Assembly (NCBI GenBank): GCA_032622095.1
Contig: CP136065.1
Location: 69,221,675-69,285,674, forward strand
DNA from: Siphonodentalium dalli
Taxonomy: Eukaryota > Mollusca > Scaphopoda > Gadilida > Siphonodentaliidae
Reading direction: 5' to 3'
DNA: 64,000 bases
Each line of letters starts with the position of its first letter. Positions within the stretch are counted from its first letter, which is position 1. The notes under the pieces were generated by a model. The model saw nothing but the letters and a program-made list of their open reading frames with translations, made no database searches and was not told the DNA's origin. Both the position numbers and the translations under genes were made by a program. Below, piece by piece: positions 13,291 to 23,929 of the stretch.

Positions 13291-13740
13291 GGTTAGAAGG
13301 AACTAAATGTTTTCCATAGGCCACAGTGTTAACGTTTGACCACGCCCACGCTAAATTTTCGAGTTCCGAAGTGCACGATGCATGCGTTCGTAAAGACCAA
13401 CCCTTTCGGCATCTGTTCGCACATAGGAGTACCTTTCGAGCCACGCCTTTTTCGAAAACCAGCATATGTTTTCCACACTACCCCACTTTTTGCACAGAAT
13501 TTGACAGTCTGACAAAAGCCAATACACAGCCTCAATATCCCGCCATTATTTGGACACGAACGCATTTCAGACTAAGAAACGCCCACGTTTTTACATGCTA
13601 TGGGTATTATATTTCTTGAATTTGTAAAATTATTTGACATATTATACGCCAATCGCGCGCCAGAATTTTTTTAACTCGTATTCGAGATACCCTGTAAAAA
13701 CGAAAGGGACGTAATTCTACTTATTTAGTTCCTTCTAACC
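13291..13740. mobile_element. 450-bp TIR element, unit 2
   Basis: It has the same termini as unit 1 and is almost identical to unit 3 (14631-15080). Confidence 0.8.
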
Positions 13741-14630
13741 TTAAGAGATGTGCAAACATGACCCTATGTATTCCCTACTACCTCTGCGTGAAGCTGTGTC
13801 ATATCTATGCTAAATAAAACTGATTTTACACATTTCTTTGTTCTCGTTCCCCAGCAATCATGGTTATTTTAACCCCACTGTATCTGAAGATGGTTCATCT
13901 ACTGGGGAAATTTTTGTGGAAATGTGTCCATGTCGTTGCCAATGATGGGAACGTCCCTTCCTAAATAAAAGAACTAATAGTTGGGAATTGATCAGTACCG
14001 TCTGCAGTTCAACATAAAAAATTATGGGTGCCTCGGGGTCATGTCATGCCGAGATTTGCCATATTTGGGAAAATTCTCAAAATATGTGGAAATTTTTGTA
14101 AAATTTGGTAATTAAACTAACAGAATATGCCTTTAATGGGCATGACGCGCATGTATATAGCGGCACAGACAATACGTGCAAATCATGTTTCAGATTATAT
14201 GCTTAGTTGACCAAAATTGCCCGGGTTTCTGAATAAATAGTTAGATTTTTACACCCCACCCCCTGCACCAGAAAAGATAGGAATTTCTACACGGTCGACA
14301 AGTTGGCAGCTGCATGGTTAAAAATACTCGAGACGTCAAGTTTATGCTGATGGTCAGATGTCCACAAATAGATAAAGATATCGATGTGAGGTGATTTCTC
14401 TCTTAAAGTGGCACACCAGATACAGAATAACGATAAATAAGTGAAAATATCACAAAGGTTATTAGGTGCAAATATTCCCCACTTCCTGAAAAATGGCAAT
14501 AAAATCCAAAATCTGGTGTAATGTAATGTCTAACTATGTATGCTTCGCAAATCAGATCACAATTATGTGATTTTTCACCACGTTTGTCCATCATAGGCCG
14601 AAATACGAAAAATTCGATTTTTCTGCTTTA
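13741..14630. repeat. 890-bp spacer, unit 2
   Basis: This is the second copy of the spacer at 12400-13290, with only scattered single-base differences and a one-base change in the CCCCACC run. Confidence 0.7.
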
Positions 14631-15080
14631 GGTTAGAAGGAACTAAATGTTTTCCATAGGCCACAGTGTTAACGTTTGACCACGCCCACGCTAAATTTTC
14701 GAGTTCCGAAGTGCACGATGCATGCGTTCGTAAAGACCAACCCTTTCGGCATCTGTTCGCACATAGGAGTACCTTTCGAGCCACGCCTTTTTCGAAAACC
14801 AGCATATGTTTTCCACACTACCCCACTTTTTGCACAGAATTTGACAGTCTGACAAAAGCCAATACACAGCCTCAATATCCCGCCATTATTTGGACACGAA
14901 CGCATTTCAGACTAAGAAACGCCCACGTTTTTACATGCTATGGGTATTATATTTCTTGAATTTGTAAAATTATTTGACATATTATACGCCAATCGCGCGC
15001 CATAATTTTTTTAACTCGTATTCGAGATACCCTGTAAAAACGAAAGGGACGTAATTCTACTTATTTAGTTCCTTCTAACC
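14631..15080. mobile_element. 450-bp TIR element, unit 3
   Basis: The last unit of the composite. Its right terminus directly adjoins the second TAGA duplication and the resumed Ig exon. Confidence 0.8.
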
Positions 15081-15204
15081 TAGAGAGTGGAATCACTTGT
15101 CGTGCTAATAACACTGAGAAAGTTGTTGATTTCCACATCAATCTAATTGTGCATGCAGTGGTAGTAGAGGAACTCACTGGGTAGAGAGAAAATCAGAACA
15201 CGAG

Positions 15205-16460
15205 GTAAATATAGTATTACACATGGAGTAGACTAGGCTGTCAGTCTAGTTATAAATACAATTATAGCCAAATATGAATATTTGAGAACAACAATTTGCC
15301 GACTGGTATTGTACTTAATCATTATATACACCGCGACATGTTGCAATGACTGATATATGTGATATCTGTCTACTCCGTAAGAAACCAGTGGGTCGAAATG
15401 TATCAGTGCACCAAATTTGTAATTTATTTTCATGTAAACGTCACGTCTTTTCCATTAAATGTTTAGATTTACGGCATATACGGATCACGTAAATTTCTAT
15501 AAATATTTATATTACGTAGGAATTACGGACACGCATTCTTCCACATTTACGTGTCCATAAATTACATGTATTTGTCAAGTTTATGAAAATTTAGGTAATC
15601 CGTATATGCGATAACTCAAGATATTTTATGGAATTTACGAGACATCTAAGTGAAATTAAATTACAAAATATACGTGCAATTTAAGCGCCATTTATATTCG
15701 AAATAATACATTTATGGATGCTTTAAATATCCAATAAATTTAACCCTCAATTGTATTCGAAATAAAACTATGCGGATACATTTATATCAACATATACATA
15801 CCATTTACAAGAAAATTGATATATTCCAATGCTATGCATCTTTAAAATCAGTTTGATCCATATAATAGACAGCATTGTCCACGACAACGAGGTTGTACAT
15901 ATATTGTCTACATGAGTGTATATGTATGTCCTTCTCCTTATATTATCTTTGTATATAAGCGTTTTTCTCGATATCCACTCATGTTATATGGATTAAGAGA
16001 ACAAAGCATATTATAATACCTGTTAACACGGGGAAGATTTTCCCATTCAGAGATAAATTTCACAAACTCCTCAAAAATGAGATCATAGCGATGTTGAACC
16101 GCATAAGTATTTTTCTAAAAATAGGGATAATAGTTGAAGAGATTATTAAAATAAAATATTTGAATATACAGATGCTATCACCTACACGAATGTTATCTTG
16201 CATGTGTGTATAATAATTGCGCCCATGAACATAAATATGATGATACAATTCATGCTATAATACTCTGAGAAACCAAACTGTCCAGATACATTGGGAAATG
16301 GGCTAGATCAAATAAGAAATCCAGAATGAATTGTAACCGACACGACTCTTGAATGAAAATGTTAGATTTAGTTACGTGACTGACAGTGATCAGACCAGGG
16401 GACTGAACTCTGCCTTGCAGTTTGATGTTTTTCGTGTTCCATTTTGTTATATTTCTTCAG
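15205..16460 (+). other. Intron of Ig copy B
   Basis: Similar to the intron of copy C (40700 onward): shared 'attagactaggct', 'gccgactggtattgtactta' and 'aatgctatgcatctttaaa'. It is shorter, about 1.26 kb against 2.56 kb. It ends in a pyrimidine-rich acceptor, gttatatttcttcag, identical in copy C. Confidence 0.65.
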
Positions 16461-16769
16461 TTACTGCTGACTTGTACTGCCAGAGGAATCCCCGCGCCTA
16501 ACATCACGTTCTACGTTAATTTGATGGGGTCAGGCAACTAGGTTATCCCTACAGCCACCAATGGTGTTATCATGACGACTGAGAAACAGATACGTGACAA
16601 TATGGTTGCCGTGGAAATGCAGGTGAATCTCGAGACGTATAAAGGTGTCGACGAGTATTGGTCTCCGCGAGTGGATTCGTTTGTGTGTGGTCAGCTTGAC
16701 GGATGGCATGTCTTCAAACGGTTCGACCTCTCCGCTGGAAGTAATGCAACATCTCGATCTTGGAGATAA
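16461..16769 (+). pseudogene. Ig-domain gene copy B, terminal exon (nonsense codon)
   Basis: Homologous to 43257-43565: it begins LLLTCTARGIPAPNITFY and ends with a TAA after SRSWR, as copy C ends after GSWK. A TAG at 16539-16541 falls where copies A and C have a Glu codon, early in the Ig domain. The rest of the frame is intact through FVCGQLDGW. With the lesions in the large exon, this makes copy B a pseudogene. Confidence 0.8.
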
Positions 16770-16841
16770 TGGTCATCCTGTTCTCCCGAAAACCAGCACA
16801 TTATATTCTTACAATGGAGCGTGTTTAGATAGATACTCTGC

Positions 16842-16931
16842 TTAGAATTGCTTCATTTTGAGTCGATAATGTGCTGAAAATGAGGACATTTCAGTCACAT
16901 TATCGACTCATAATGGGGCGATTCTAAGCAG
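16842..16931. repeat. 90-bp hairpin repeat in the copy B 3' flank
   Basis: An inverted repeat: 'cttagaattgcttcatttt' and 'gagtcgataatgtg' at the left are answered by 'cacattatcgactcataatg' and 'gcgattctaag' at the right. A related hairpin is at about 61411-61501. Both are followed by the same sequence, 'agattatgtgcggacaatg' and then a 'cactgtggcccgcgccataaaac' block. Copy C lacks it, so 16770-17141 is an insertion relative to copy C. Confidence 0.6.
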
Positions 16932-17202
16932 ATTATGTGCGGACAATGACACAAATAAGCCAACCCACGACTGATCAGGTGTACGCTCTTTTACATGTTT
17001 TTTCACTGTGGCCCGCGCCATAAAACGAAATGACGGTTAAATGTCAATTATTTGCATATTTCAGAATGAAATAATCACATCATGTACCTATTTAACATTT
17101 TAGGTCGAGTATGGGCGTATTTCCGCGAGGATATGTTGTATTGGTAGTGGATCTCGACGTTGAAAGGCCATTCTCTGTTATATTGTTTCAGCAGTGTAAA
17201 AT

Positions 17203-17208
17203 AATAAA
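17203..17208 (+). terminator. Polyadenylation signal of copy B (AATAAA)
   Basis: AATAAA lies in a block (about 17142-17240) that matches the sequence directly after the stop codon of copy C (43566-43665), so both genes share this 3' UTR. In copy B the block is pushed away from the stop by the ~370-base insertion. Confidence 0.45.
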
Positions 17209-17340
17209 TGTAAACCAGACAACAGTAGCTAATTCTTCCCGCATAATGCAAACGAAGACACGTTTTTATATTAAAAACAATTTGCATGGAAATTATTGTT
17301 ATCGCGGATTTGCTGTCAGGAATCGATAAAGCGTCTTTAA

Positions 17341-17826
17341 ATGTACGGTTGGTCTTGGCGGTGGGTATCCTGTGAAAATATTTCCACACGTCAAAAGCCG
17401 CCACAAACAGAAAGAACATCAAAATGTAGACAGACTTTGTCCGTATACAAATACGAAATATCGCATAAACAGTATGTTATTGTCATATGTTTGACCATTG
17501 TTATGTAAACAAAAGCATAAAAAGTTACTTTTCTGACGTTTGTTTATATTATGATGGTAAACATAAAGAGCGTTCTTTGTTGGTGAATTCCTGATAGGGA
17601 GCTAATAAAGAGCGTTTATGCCATTTGGGTGTGATTAGCCAGTAGCATTGTGCTGTGTTCTGTAACACAATCAAGCTCTTGCTTAGGTAAAATATATTAG
17701 GTCTTTGTGGTAACATGCTGTTTACGCGATGGTCATGGTATATATGGACGAAACTGTATGCGTTTTTCTGTTTACGGTGTTTCGAACAAATGTGAATATT
17801 TTCGACAATTAAGGCCAACCGTGCCT
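17341..17826 (+). mobile_element. 486-bp TTAA-flanked element (short form)
   Basis: Copy A carries the empty site (gcgtctttaatcaatgtc, about 3700). Here the same site is split, with TTAA on both sides (17337-17340 and 17827-17830). The termini are imperfect inverted repeats: ATGTACGGTTGGTCTTGG at the left, and AGGCACGGTTGGCCTTAATT when the right end is read backwards. The long form at 44934-47323, in inverted orientation, shares both ends and about 400 bases of body. TTAA duplication is the hallmark of piggyBac-like transposition. No transposase is present. Confidence 0.7.
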
Positions 17827-18394
17827 TTAATCAATGTCATCTGACTACAATACCATTTGAAGTGTGTGTTCATACGCCGGGCCAACTGGCCACGCTATGT
17901 AATGCTTGATGTTTAATGTTGCATCAGATAATAGAGGGGCTTCGATTAAAGAAAAACGCATAACGTCGCACGTCAGGCATGATATATACCATGCATACAT
18001 GTATATGCGCCCGAGTTGCGATAATATTATGCTGTAGTCAGACAGCTGTGTTTCCTTTTCAAATGATTTCCGTAAAACATACAATAAATTGGCATGAGAA
18101 ACGCAAGTGCCATACTAAAATCAGCATTGAATAAGGCACTATTCATGTCTAACAATTCACACACGTGCAGTGTTATGCTGTGAAGTCTGATATTGCCTGA
18201 CCGGCAGTTCTCAATCTCAAACATGCATGCCAAATGTAGCAATGATGTACACGTGGCGCCGCATTATATACGGTTACGGTTATTTTTTGTCCTCAGATTT
18301 GTATTTTCGCGGCATTTCTACAGATATTAACAAACCAAGACAAAGACATGTTTTGCGGCCAGCATTCAAGTACATATATGTATCAGAAATATAT

Positions 18395-18732
18395 TTATCA
18401 CATAATTTGGCCATAAAAGCAGTTTCATAATTATCGGTAATAGACACGTTTAATATCAGCGCGTGCGATGACGTCACGGCGTTCTTCAAATAACTTGCGA
18501 TCGCTGTAGTTTATGATTGTTGTTTTCGATGAATATTTCGCGTTGCTTCAGGTTGCTTCGGGTTTATTTGATCATGTGATAAAAGGTATCTCACACTCGT
18601 CCTATTTTATACGTAATTTATCAACCTCGTCCTCTAAATTCTATTTGAGCCTCGGTAAACCTCGGCTCAAATCGAATTTAGTGAACTCGGTTGATAAATT
18701 CCGTATAAAATAGAAACTCATGTGAGATCCTC
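18395..18732. mobile_element. ~340-bp insertion containing a hairpin
   Basis: Copy A reads 'atcggaaatctatttaacaa' without a gap at about 4725. Here 'cagaaatatattta' and 'tctatttaacaatc' are about 335 bases apart. The insert contains a strong inverted repeat at 18585-18727: 'ggtatctcacac' and 'cctattttata' against 'tataaaatag' and 'gtgagatcc'. The inner arms are 'ctaaattctatttgagcc' and 'ggctcaaatcgaatttag'. It is probably a foldback miniature element. Exact ends are uncertain. Confidence 0.5.
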
Positions 18733-19119
18733 TATTTAACAATCGCTGATCAATTTTTGCAAAAGCATCGTAATTGTGTTGACTTATTCATAATTTGTTA
18801 TGAACAACATCATTTTAAACTACCAAAGTCATATATGTCACATATATATTTGTCTGGAATCACTTCTAAAGTATGACCCCATCACCATGCCATCACATAT
18901 ATAGCGTTAGCTACTGAACCGAACCCGATCAAAACAGTGACTGATGTCGCAGTCCCGGGTCATTGGAATATTCACCTGAATAAAATGCATTTACTTTACG
19001 TTATCTTGTCTTTACGGTGAATACATTGCCCCAGTCCCCACACGTCGCCACATTGTTTGTTCTACCCCATTTGCAGGTGAAATCGCACCGAACATTATGA
19101 GCCAAATACTATAATATAA

Positions 19120-19225
19120 AGTTATCATACAATGTTGTGCGCAGTATGTGTTTTTCGAGTCCAATGTGAGATTTCACCACAACCTGGACGAGTACAAGGA
19201 AAACACACATTGTACACAACATTGA
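19120..19225. repeat. Hairpin repeat family, copy 2
   Basis: A shortened copy of the inverted repeat at 4905-5065 and 55646-55790, with 'caatgttgtgcgcagtatgtg' at the left and 'cacattgtacacaacattg' at the right. The middle is partly deleted. Confidence 0.55.
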
Positions 19226-20276
19226 ATACTGACATTATTATTATTATCCATCTGAGCTTCCGATAACTGCTGTAGGTGAAACTCGGTAGCGTGCACGGTA
19301 CGTAATCTTCGCAACCGGGCTTAGATACAGTCAAATAAAACTGCGACAACAGTGTGTTCAAGTCCGGTGCAGAAACTTCCCAGAATGGACGTTCTTCGCC
19401 CGCAGTACCGGTCAGCCATCTACTGAATAGTCGAATGTCACTTTAATGTTTGTTGTTAGTATGTGTCGGCATTTGATTGTCTATAAAAATCCTGTATTTG
19501 ATCCTCAGAAAGCATTTGAAAATTGGAACAGTAAACAAGGAAGTGAAAAAACTTAATTCGGAAGTGAAACATCAGCCTCAATCCACCAGAGCAATGCGTG
19601 CGCATCGCAATTTAACTGGTTCACTTGCCAATAAAGTTGCTGCGATTTTATTAGTATTACTTCGTGACGTCACTCGGAGTCCCGATAACTTTTATAAAAG
19701 TAATTTTGGACTCGATTCGAGTCAATTATGACTTTCGGGGCTCATGTGATGTCAGTTAGCATGTTATTGACATTCGAGATCAGTATGACATAGTCATGGA
19801 TTATGATGTGACTGCTTTTGAAAATTGCTTGGTCGACAAGCGGAATAACTCACAACGTAATCGGTATATGCTCGGACTGAGTGACTTTTCGAGGAAAATT
19901 ATCCCCTACAGTGGTTTCGTCACGCGTCTACTTCAGTGTATAAGTACCAGAAATGCTCGATCGAGGCAATGTTGCAAAGAAATGTAATTTCTGAAACTAA
20001 CAACTGGGTCACAGACAGGCGAAACATTTCTAGTACACATGCTACCACAATGGAGCGACCAGTTGACCAGTACGTGCGCACTGTTCACTAGCCAATCAAA
20101 AGCGACGAATGTATGACGCCCCTTGATCAATCGGCAAGTGGGTGTTTGATTGACAGCATGCATGTCAATTTCAACTTTGGATGCAACATTTTCGTCGAAA
20201 TTAATCCCAGAGAGTTATGCTTCTTTTATACTTATACCTTCTACTTAGGTGGTTCTCTTGTGAATGACAGATTAAA

Positions 20277-20440
20277 TTATAAGCATAACCCGTGTCTCGA
20301 TTAAGGTTATGAGGTTATAACCGTAAAATTTGATGACAAATTCAGTATAATGCGTTACGCTCATTTATATAATTTGTGTTCAAACTTTACGGTTATATCT
20401 TCATAACCTTAATGGAAACACGGGTTATATTGCTTAAATA
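20277..20440. mobile_element. ~160-bp TIR miniature element
   Basis: Left arm 'ataacccgtgtctcgattaa' plus 'ggttatgaggttataaccg' is answered by right arm 'cggttatatcttcataacc' plus 'ttaatggaaacacgggttat'. It has no coding content. Confidence 0.6.
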
Positions 20441-20607
20441 TTAATAAAGTTTGCTTCCACACTTGTTCCCCTATTTGTGATATGAGCAATAGAGTTACCC
20501 CCGCCAGCAATACATTATCAGAGTATACACATATGGCTCGAGACAGTCTAGGTGTGTATGCATTGGCATTTCAAAGGATCACCGCTTGATTTAGTCTGTC
20601 CCATACC

Positions 20608-21826
20608 ATCTAAATACGTGGACATATTGTTACATTTAACATATAAATACGTGGACATATTGTTACATTTAACATATAAATACGTGGACATATTGTTACA
20701 TTTAACATATAAATACGTGGACATATTGTTACATTTAACATATAAATACGTGGACATATTGTTACATTTAACATATAAATACGTGGACATATTGTTACAT
20801 TTAACATCTAAATACGTGGACATATTGTTACATTTAACATCTAAATACGTGGACATATTGTTACATTTAACATCTAAATACGTGGACATATTGTTACATT
20901 TAACATCTAAATACGTGGACATATTGTTACATTTAACATCTAAATACGTGGACATATTGTTACATTTAACATCTAAATACGTGGACATATTGTTACATTT
21001 AACATCTAAATACGTGGACATATTGTTACATTTAACATATAAATACGTGGACATATTGTTACATTTAACATATAAATACGTGGACATATTGTTACATTTA
21101 ACATCTAAATACGTGGACATATTGTTACATTTAACATCTAAATACGTGGACATATTGTTACATTTAACATCTAAATACGTGGACATATTGTTACATTTAA
21201 CATCTAAATACGTGGACATATTGTTACATTTAACATCTAAATACGTGGACATATTGTTACATTTAACATATAAATACGTGGACATATTGTTACATTTAAC
21301 ATCTAAATACGTGGACATATTGTTACATTTAACATGTAAATACGTGGACATATTGTTACATTTAACATCTAAATACGTGGACATATTGTTACATTTAACA
21401 TATAAATACGTGGACATATTGTTACATTTAACATATAAATACGTGGACATATTGTTACATTTAACATATAAATACGTGGACATATTGTTACATTTAACAT
21501 CTAAATACGTGGACATATTGTTTCATTTAACATCTAAATACGTGGACATATTGTTACATTTAACATATAAATACGTGGACATATTGTTACATTTAACATA
21601 TAAATACGTGGACATATTGTTACATTTAACATCTAAACACGTGGACATATTGTTATATTTAACATCTAAATACGTGGACATATTGTTACATTTAACATAT
21701 AAATACGTGGACATATTGTTGCATTTAACATCTAAATACGTGGACATATTGTTACATTTAACATCTAAACACGTGGACATATTGTTATATTTAACATCTA
21801 AATACGTGGACATATTGTTACATTTA
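20608..21826. repeat. 33-bp minisatellite, about 37 copies
   Basis: The unit starts TAAATACGTGGACATATTGT and continues TACATTTAACATC. Variation is nearly confined to one C/A position (atCtaa or atAtaa) and a few rare changes (cacgtgg, gttatattt). Because 33 is a multiple of three and the unit lacks stops, long frames stay open on both strands: + KYVDILLHLTS repeats (426 codons including the lead-in from 20552), - MSTYLDVKCNN repeats and a second - frame. I treat this as a satellite, not a gene; frame-open repeats arise automatically. Low divergence implies recent expansion or homogenisation. Confidence 0.9.
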
Positions 21827-22338
21827 GACTAGGACATTTAAGCTAGGCCGTGTTCCCACACAAAACTTGAATTCGGTGGGTTCGTTGAAGCAAACTTAGG
21901 ATTTGGTTCCAGGTAAGTATGGAACCCAACTTCTCATGGGTACCAAATTGAAGCTGTTTTCTTACAGTGTGTGAGCAATTACATCAGCATGTTGGTCGGC
22001 TGAACATACATTTATCTCTAACTAGCAACGCCCTTGTTTACAAGGTTTCGAAAAATTCTTGAATATCAAACGCTATTCAAATGACCTTTTCATTGTGTGT
22101 TTTCCTATGTATAGTGAAATTGATATGTTCCGCAAACGCAAATTATCTGCAAAATACCTTCAAAATAGCATGATTATTAACAATTGGCCCAATCAGCCCC
22201 AATTGAAGATAAGTGGACTGTTTTTGACACTGCATCGCTGTAAACTGATAATCTAGTCTCCACAGACTCTGCGACACTCGCGAATTAGTTCCATCGACGG
22301 AGATTGGACCAGTTCTCTGTCGGCAACAAACCAATACG
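21827..22338. other. Non-coding stretch
   Basis: No gene is recognised between the 33-bp array and the candidate signal-peptide exon. This is where a promoter and 5' UTR for that candidate gene would lie, but I can identify no specific element. Confidence 0.35.
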
Positions 22339-22416
22339 ATGGATAAATTTGCTTGCCTTCCATGGATGATGTTCTGCTTACACTTTGCCCACGCGCAAGC
22401 GGATGAACCATACAAG
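22339..22416 (+). CDS. Candidate secreted-protein gene, exon 1 (signal peptide)
   Basis: The ATG opens 26 codons, MDKFACLPWMMFCLHFAHAQ followed by ADEPYK, ending at a strong donor (aag|gtaagg) in phase 0. The sequence has the layout of a secretory signal: a short charged start, a hydrophobic core rich in Phe, Leu and Met, and a small-residue AHAQA stretch where cleavage would be expected. The next exon that fits in phase is at 27290. I do not recognise the family. Support comes only from the signal, splice sites and phase agreement. The region 22143-22415 also has a - strand frame, which I regard as a shadow. Confidence 0.45.
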
Positions 22417-22736
22417 GTAAGGTAACTGACGGTTAACTGTTAAGAATACGTTCAGCTATATGTCGTTTGTGAAATACCGAGGGTTGTTGGACACGGCAAT
22501 AATGGATAATCGTGAGTGAGATTGTATATATGCACGATCTACCAGATTAAGCACAACGCGTATCATTATCTTGAGGAAGGTTTCCCGAACTTAATACGTG
22601 ATTTGTATATGATAGAACATAACTAATAGACTGATTGTCTTTATATTTATATGAAGTGTTCGTACACACCGTATAAATGGACACCCTATACGTTGTGACG
22701 GTTATAACACCACGGCTACAGTCTTTTGTTACGAAA

Positions 22737-23093
22737 TATTAGCCTTCGGTACGTGCTAATATTGCGTGCCAATCTGACGCCTGGCATGCTAAAATTACTT
22801 CACTACAACCAAACAAGTAACAATATAGCCCAGTGGATTAACACCAAAATCGTGACTGGCCGGATTAAAGCATGACATTTGGTACATATGTTCTTTGAAC
22901 ATAGGGTAATCTTTTTGGCGGGGGGTGCCCGGACTACCAGATCGTGGTGATGAATAAATCTGGTTTCCATGGCAACAGCATCTGGAAAATTAATAATAAT
23001 TAACGAAATAATGGAGATATTTGAAATTAGCAATTTTCATTATCCGGCCTTTGGGAACTATTTTGGCAAGATCTTCCCTCACGCGAGACCCCG
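22737..23093. mobile_element. Truncated second copy of the 6499 TIR element, with nested insertion
   Basis: 22737-22825 and about 22993-23093 match 6499-6700: shared 'ggcatgctaaaattacttca', 'ccaaacaagtaacaata' and 'ttttggcaagatcttccctc'. The right half of the element is missing. The two parts are separated by an insertion at 22826-22992. Confidence 0.6.
22826..22992 (+). mobile_element. ~167-bp nested insertion, possibly a tRNA-derived SINE
   Basis: The insertion interrupts the element at 22737-23093, whose uninterrupted form is at about 6580. It begins TAGCCCAGTGG, which fits the RNA polymerase III box A pattern (TRGYNNARNNG) and the 5' end of tRNA-derived SINEs. A short AATA is present on both sides. 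I see no clear box B, and the remainder is unfamiliar. The SINE reading is tentative; the insertion itself is clear by comparison. Confidence 0.4.
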
Positions 23094-23290
23094 ATAAAAT
23101 TATTTTGCAACATTTTGCTCTGGATTATTTTAGTCAACAAAGACACAATTTCGACTTTCTAAATGTCATTAACAAACAAAATTAGACCAATTATTCGAGA
23201 AGCAAACTTATTCTATTTTAGGTTTTATTGAGGTCGAATAATGGATTATCATAAATTCCTCACGATTAACCCTTATTATACTAAATTAAA

Positions 23291-23762
23291 GTGGGCATTT
23301 CAATATATATAGCATGTTACTGCATGGGTTAAATATGTCTAGGTCTTATAACCAAAGCTGTCATTTATTCTCGTGCATTCCACTAACGCTCGCCGATACA
23401 GGCTTGTCACATACTAATGGCATCACCCTGTAGACTGCATGCTGCACACCTCATCAGGTTTCATAGATTGTGCGCATGTGCGAGGTTGGCCGGGAGAGAA
23501 GAGTGGTGCGCGGTGAGTAAGGAGGCTGAAGCGAGTTGAGTCTACAAGGAGAGGTTGTGAAGGGAAGTGAGGAGGGAAGAAGAAGTGAAATTAGCTATAC
23601 GTTGTTAGTGGACGAGAGGGAGCGAGGACTAAATATATTAATTAATAAATAAGGTCGATCCATGCCATTGCTTTCTGTTTCTGTTTGTAAATAAATTATA
23701 TATAACAACAAATACGTTGCCATGTCGTAAATCTGCTACCACCCGGACCCTCATTGGTCACA
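23291..23762 (+). repeat. Left LTR
   Basis: Starts gtgggcattt and ends ttggtcaca. It shares nearly all of its length with 25139-25611, including the purine-rich middle 'gaagtgaaattagctatacg'. It carries AATAAA motifs ('ttaattaataaataagg', 'gtaaataaattatata') suitable for polyadenylation. Confidence 0.75.
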
Positions 23763-23764
23763 AA

Positions 23765-23782
23765 TGGCGTCGTCGACAGGAT
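23765..23782 (+). promoter_or_regulatory. Candidate tRNA primer binding site
   Basis: TGGCGTCGTCGACAGGAT immediately follows the left LTR, the position and initial TGG expected for a primer binding site. Which tRNA it matches needs comparison with the tRNA set of the species. Confidence 0.5.
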
Positions 23783-23929
23783 AGCAATGAGGCAACAACA
23801 ACATCACAGAAAGCAATGGACATGGAGTCGAAGAGATAACCAGAGGAACGAGTAAAACCGAGAAACCAGCGGGGTAACCAAATGGACATCAGTGGATCCC
23901 TAACAGAGATGAGATATCGGGAGAAGTCA

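Larger units (their letters stand above)
11950..15080. mobile_element. Composite 3.13-kb insertion: three TIR elements and two spacers, 4-bp TSD
   Basis: The insertion splits the Ig exon. Outer ends are GGTTAGAAGGAACTAAAT and its complement ATTTAGTTCCTTCTAACC. The exon sequence TAGA is duplicated on both sides (11946-11949 and 15081-15084), while intact copy C has it once in 'cttgtagagagtgg'. Inside is a tandem arrangement with a period of about 1340: 450-bp element, 891-bp spacer, 450-bp element, 890-bp spacer, 450-bp element. Inner flanks (TTAAGAG after the first element, CTTTA before the second) do not show the TAGA duplication, so the outermost ends are the ones that inserted. No transposase is seen, so it would be non-autonomous. 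Confidence 0.8.
11060..15204 (+). pseudogene. Ig-domain gene copy B, large exon (broken)
   Basis: This is a paralogue of the large exon of copy C (39648-40699). It runs from about 11060 to 11949, is interrupted by a 3.1 kb insertion, and resumes at 15081-15204 before a donor (cacgag|gtaaat). It would have encoded two Ig-like domains. The second keeps VIHCVAIGNPTPHIQF with its strand-B Cys and, beyond the insertion, the strand-F part GITCRANNTEK. Damage seen directly: a TAG at 11426-11428 where copy C has CAG three bases on; an in-frame loss of about 27 bases near 11625 relative to copy C; the insertion after 11949; and a one-base deletion near 15180 that turns 'gggatag' into 'gggtag', shifting the frame. 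Most residues still match copy C, so silencing is probably fairly recent or the locus is kept similar by gene conversion. I offer no repaired reading. Confidence 0.8.
17831..19990. repeat. Segment duplicated from the copy A locus
   Basis: The order matches 3710-6060 downstream of copy A, with an additional insertion at about 18395-18732. No gene is recognised. Short ORFs here do not hold their frame against the other copy. Confidence 0.55.

Noticed and set aside
11985-14959. Recurrent 97-, 78- and 76-residue frames in each 450-bp element as a small transposase
   Set aside because: They are too short, overlap in opposite strands, contain no catalytic motif, and recur only because the DNA unit recurs.
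20608-21826. CRISPR-like array
   Set aside because: The units are contiguous with no unique spacers, and the surrounding DNA is eukaryotic. The same applies to the 38-bp and ~51-bp arrays.
20552-21832. 426-codon and 322-codon open frames on opposite strands as repeat-protein genes
   Set aside because: They are direct consequences of a stop-free 33-bp unit; both strands are equally open and no start, splice or signal context supports either.
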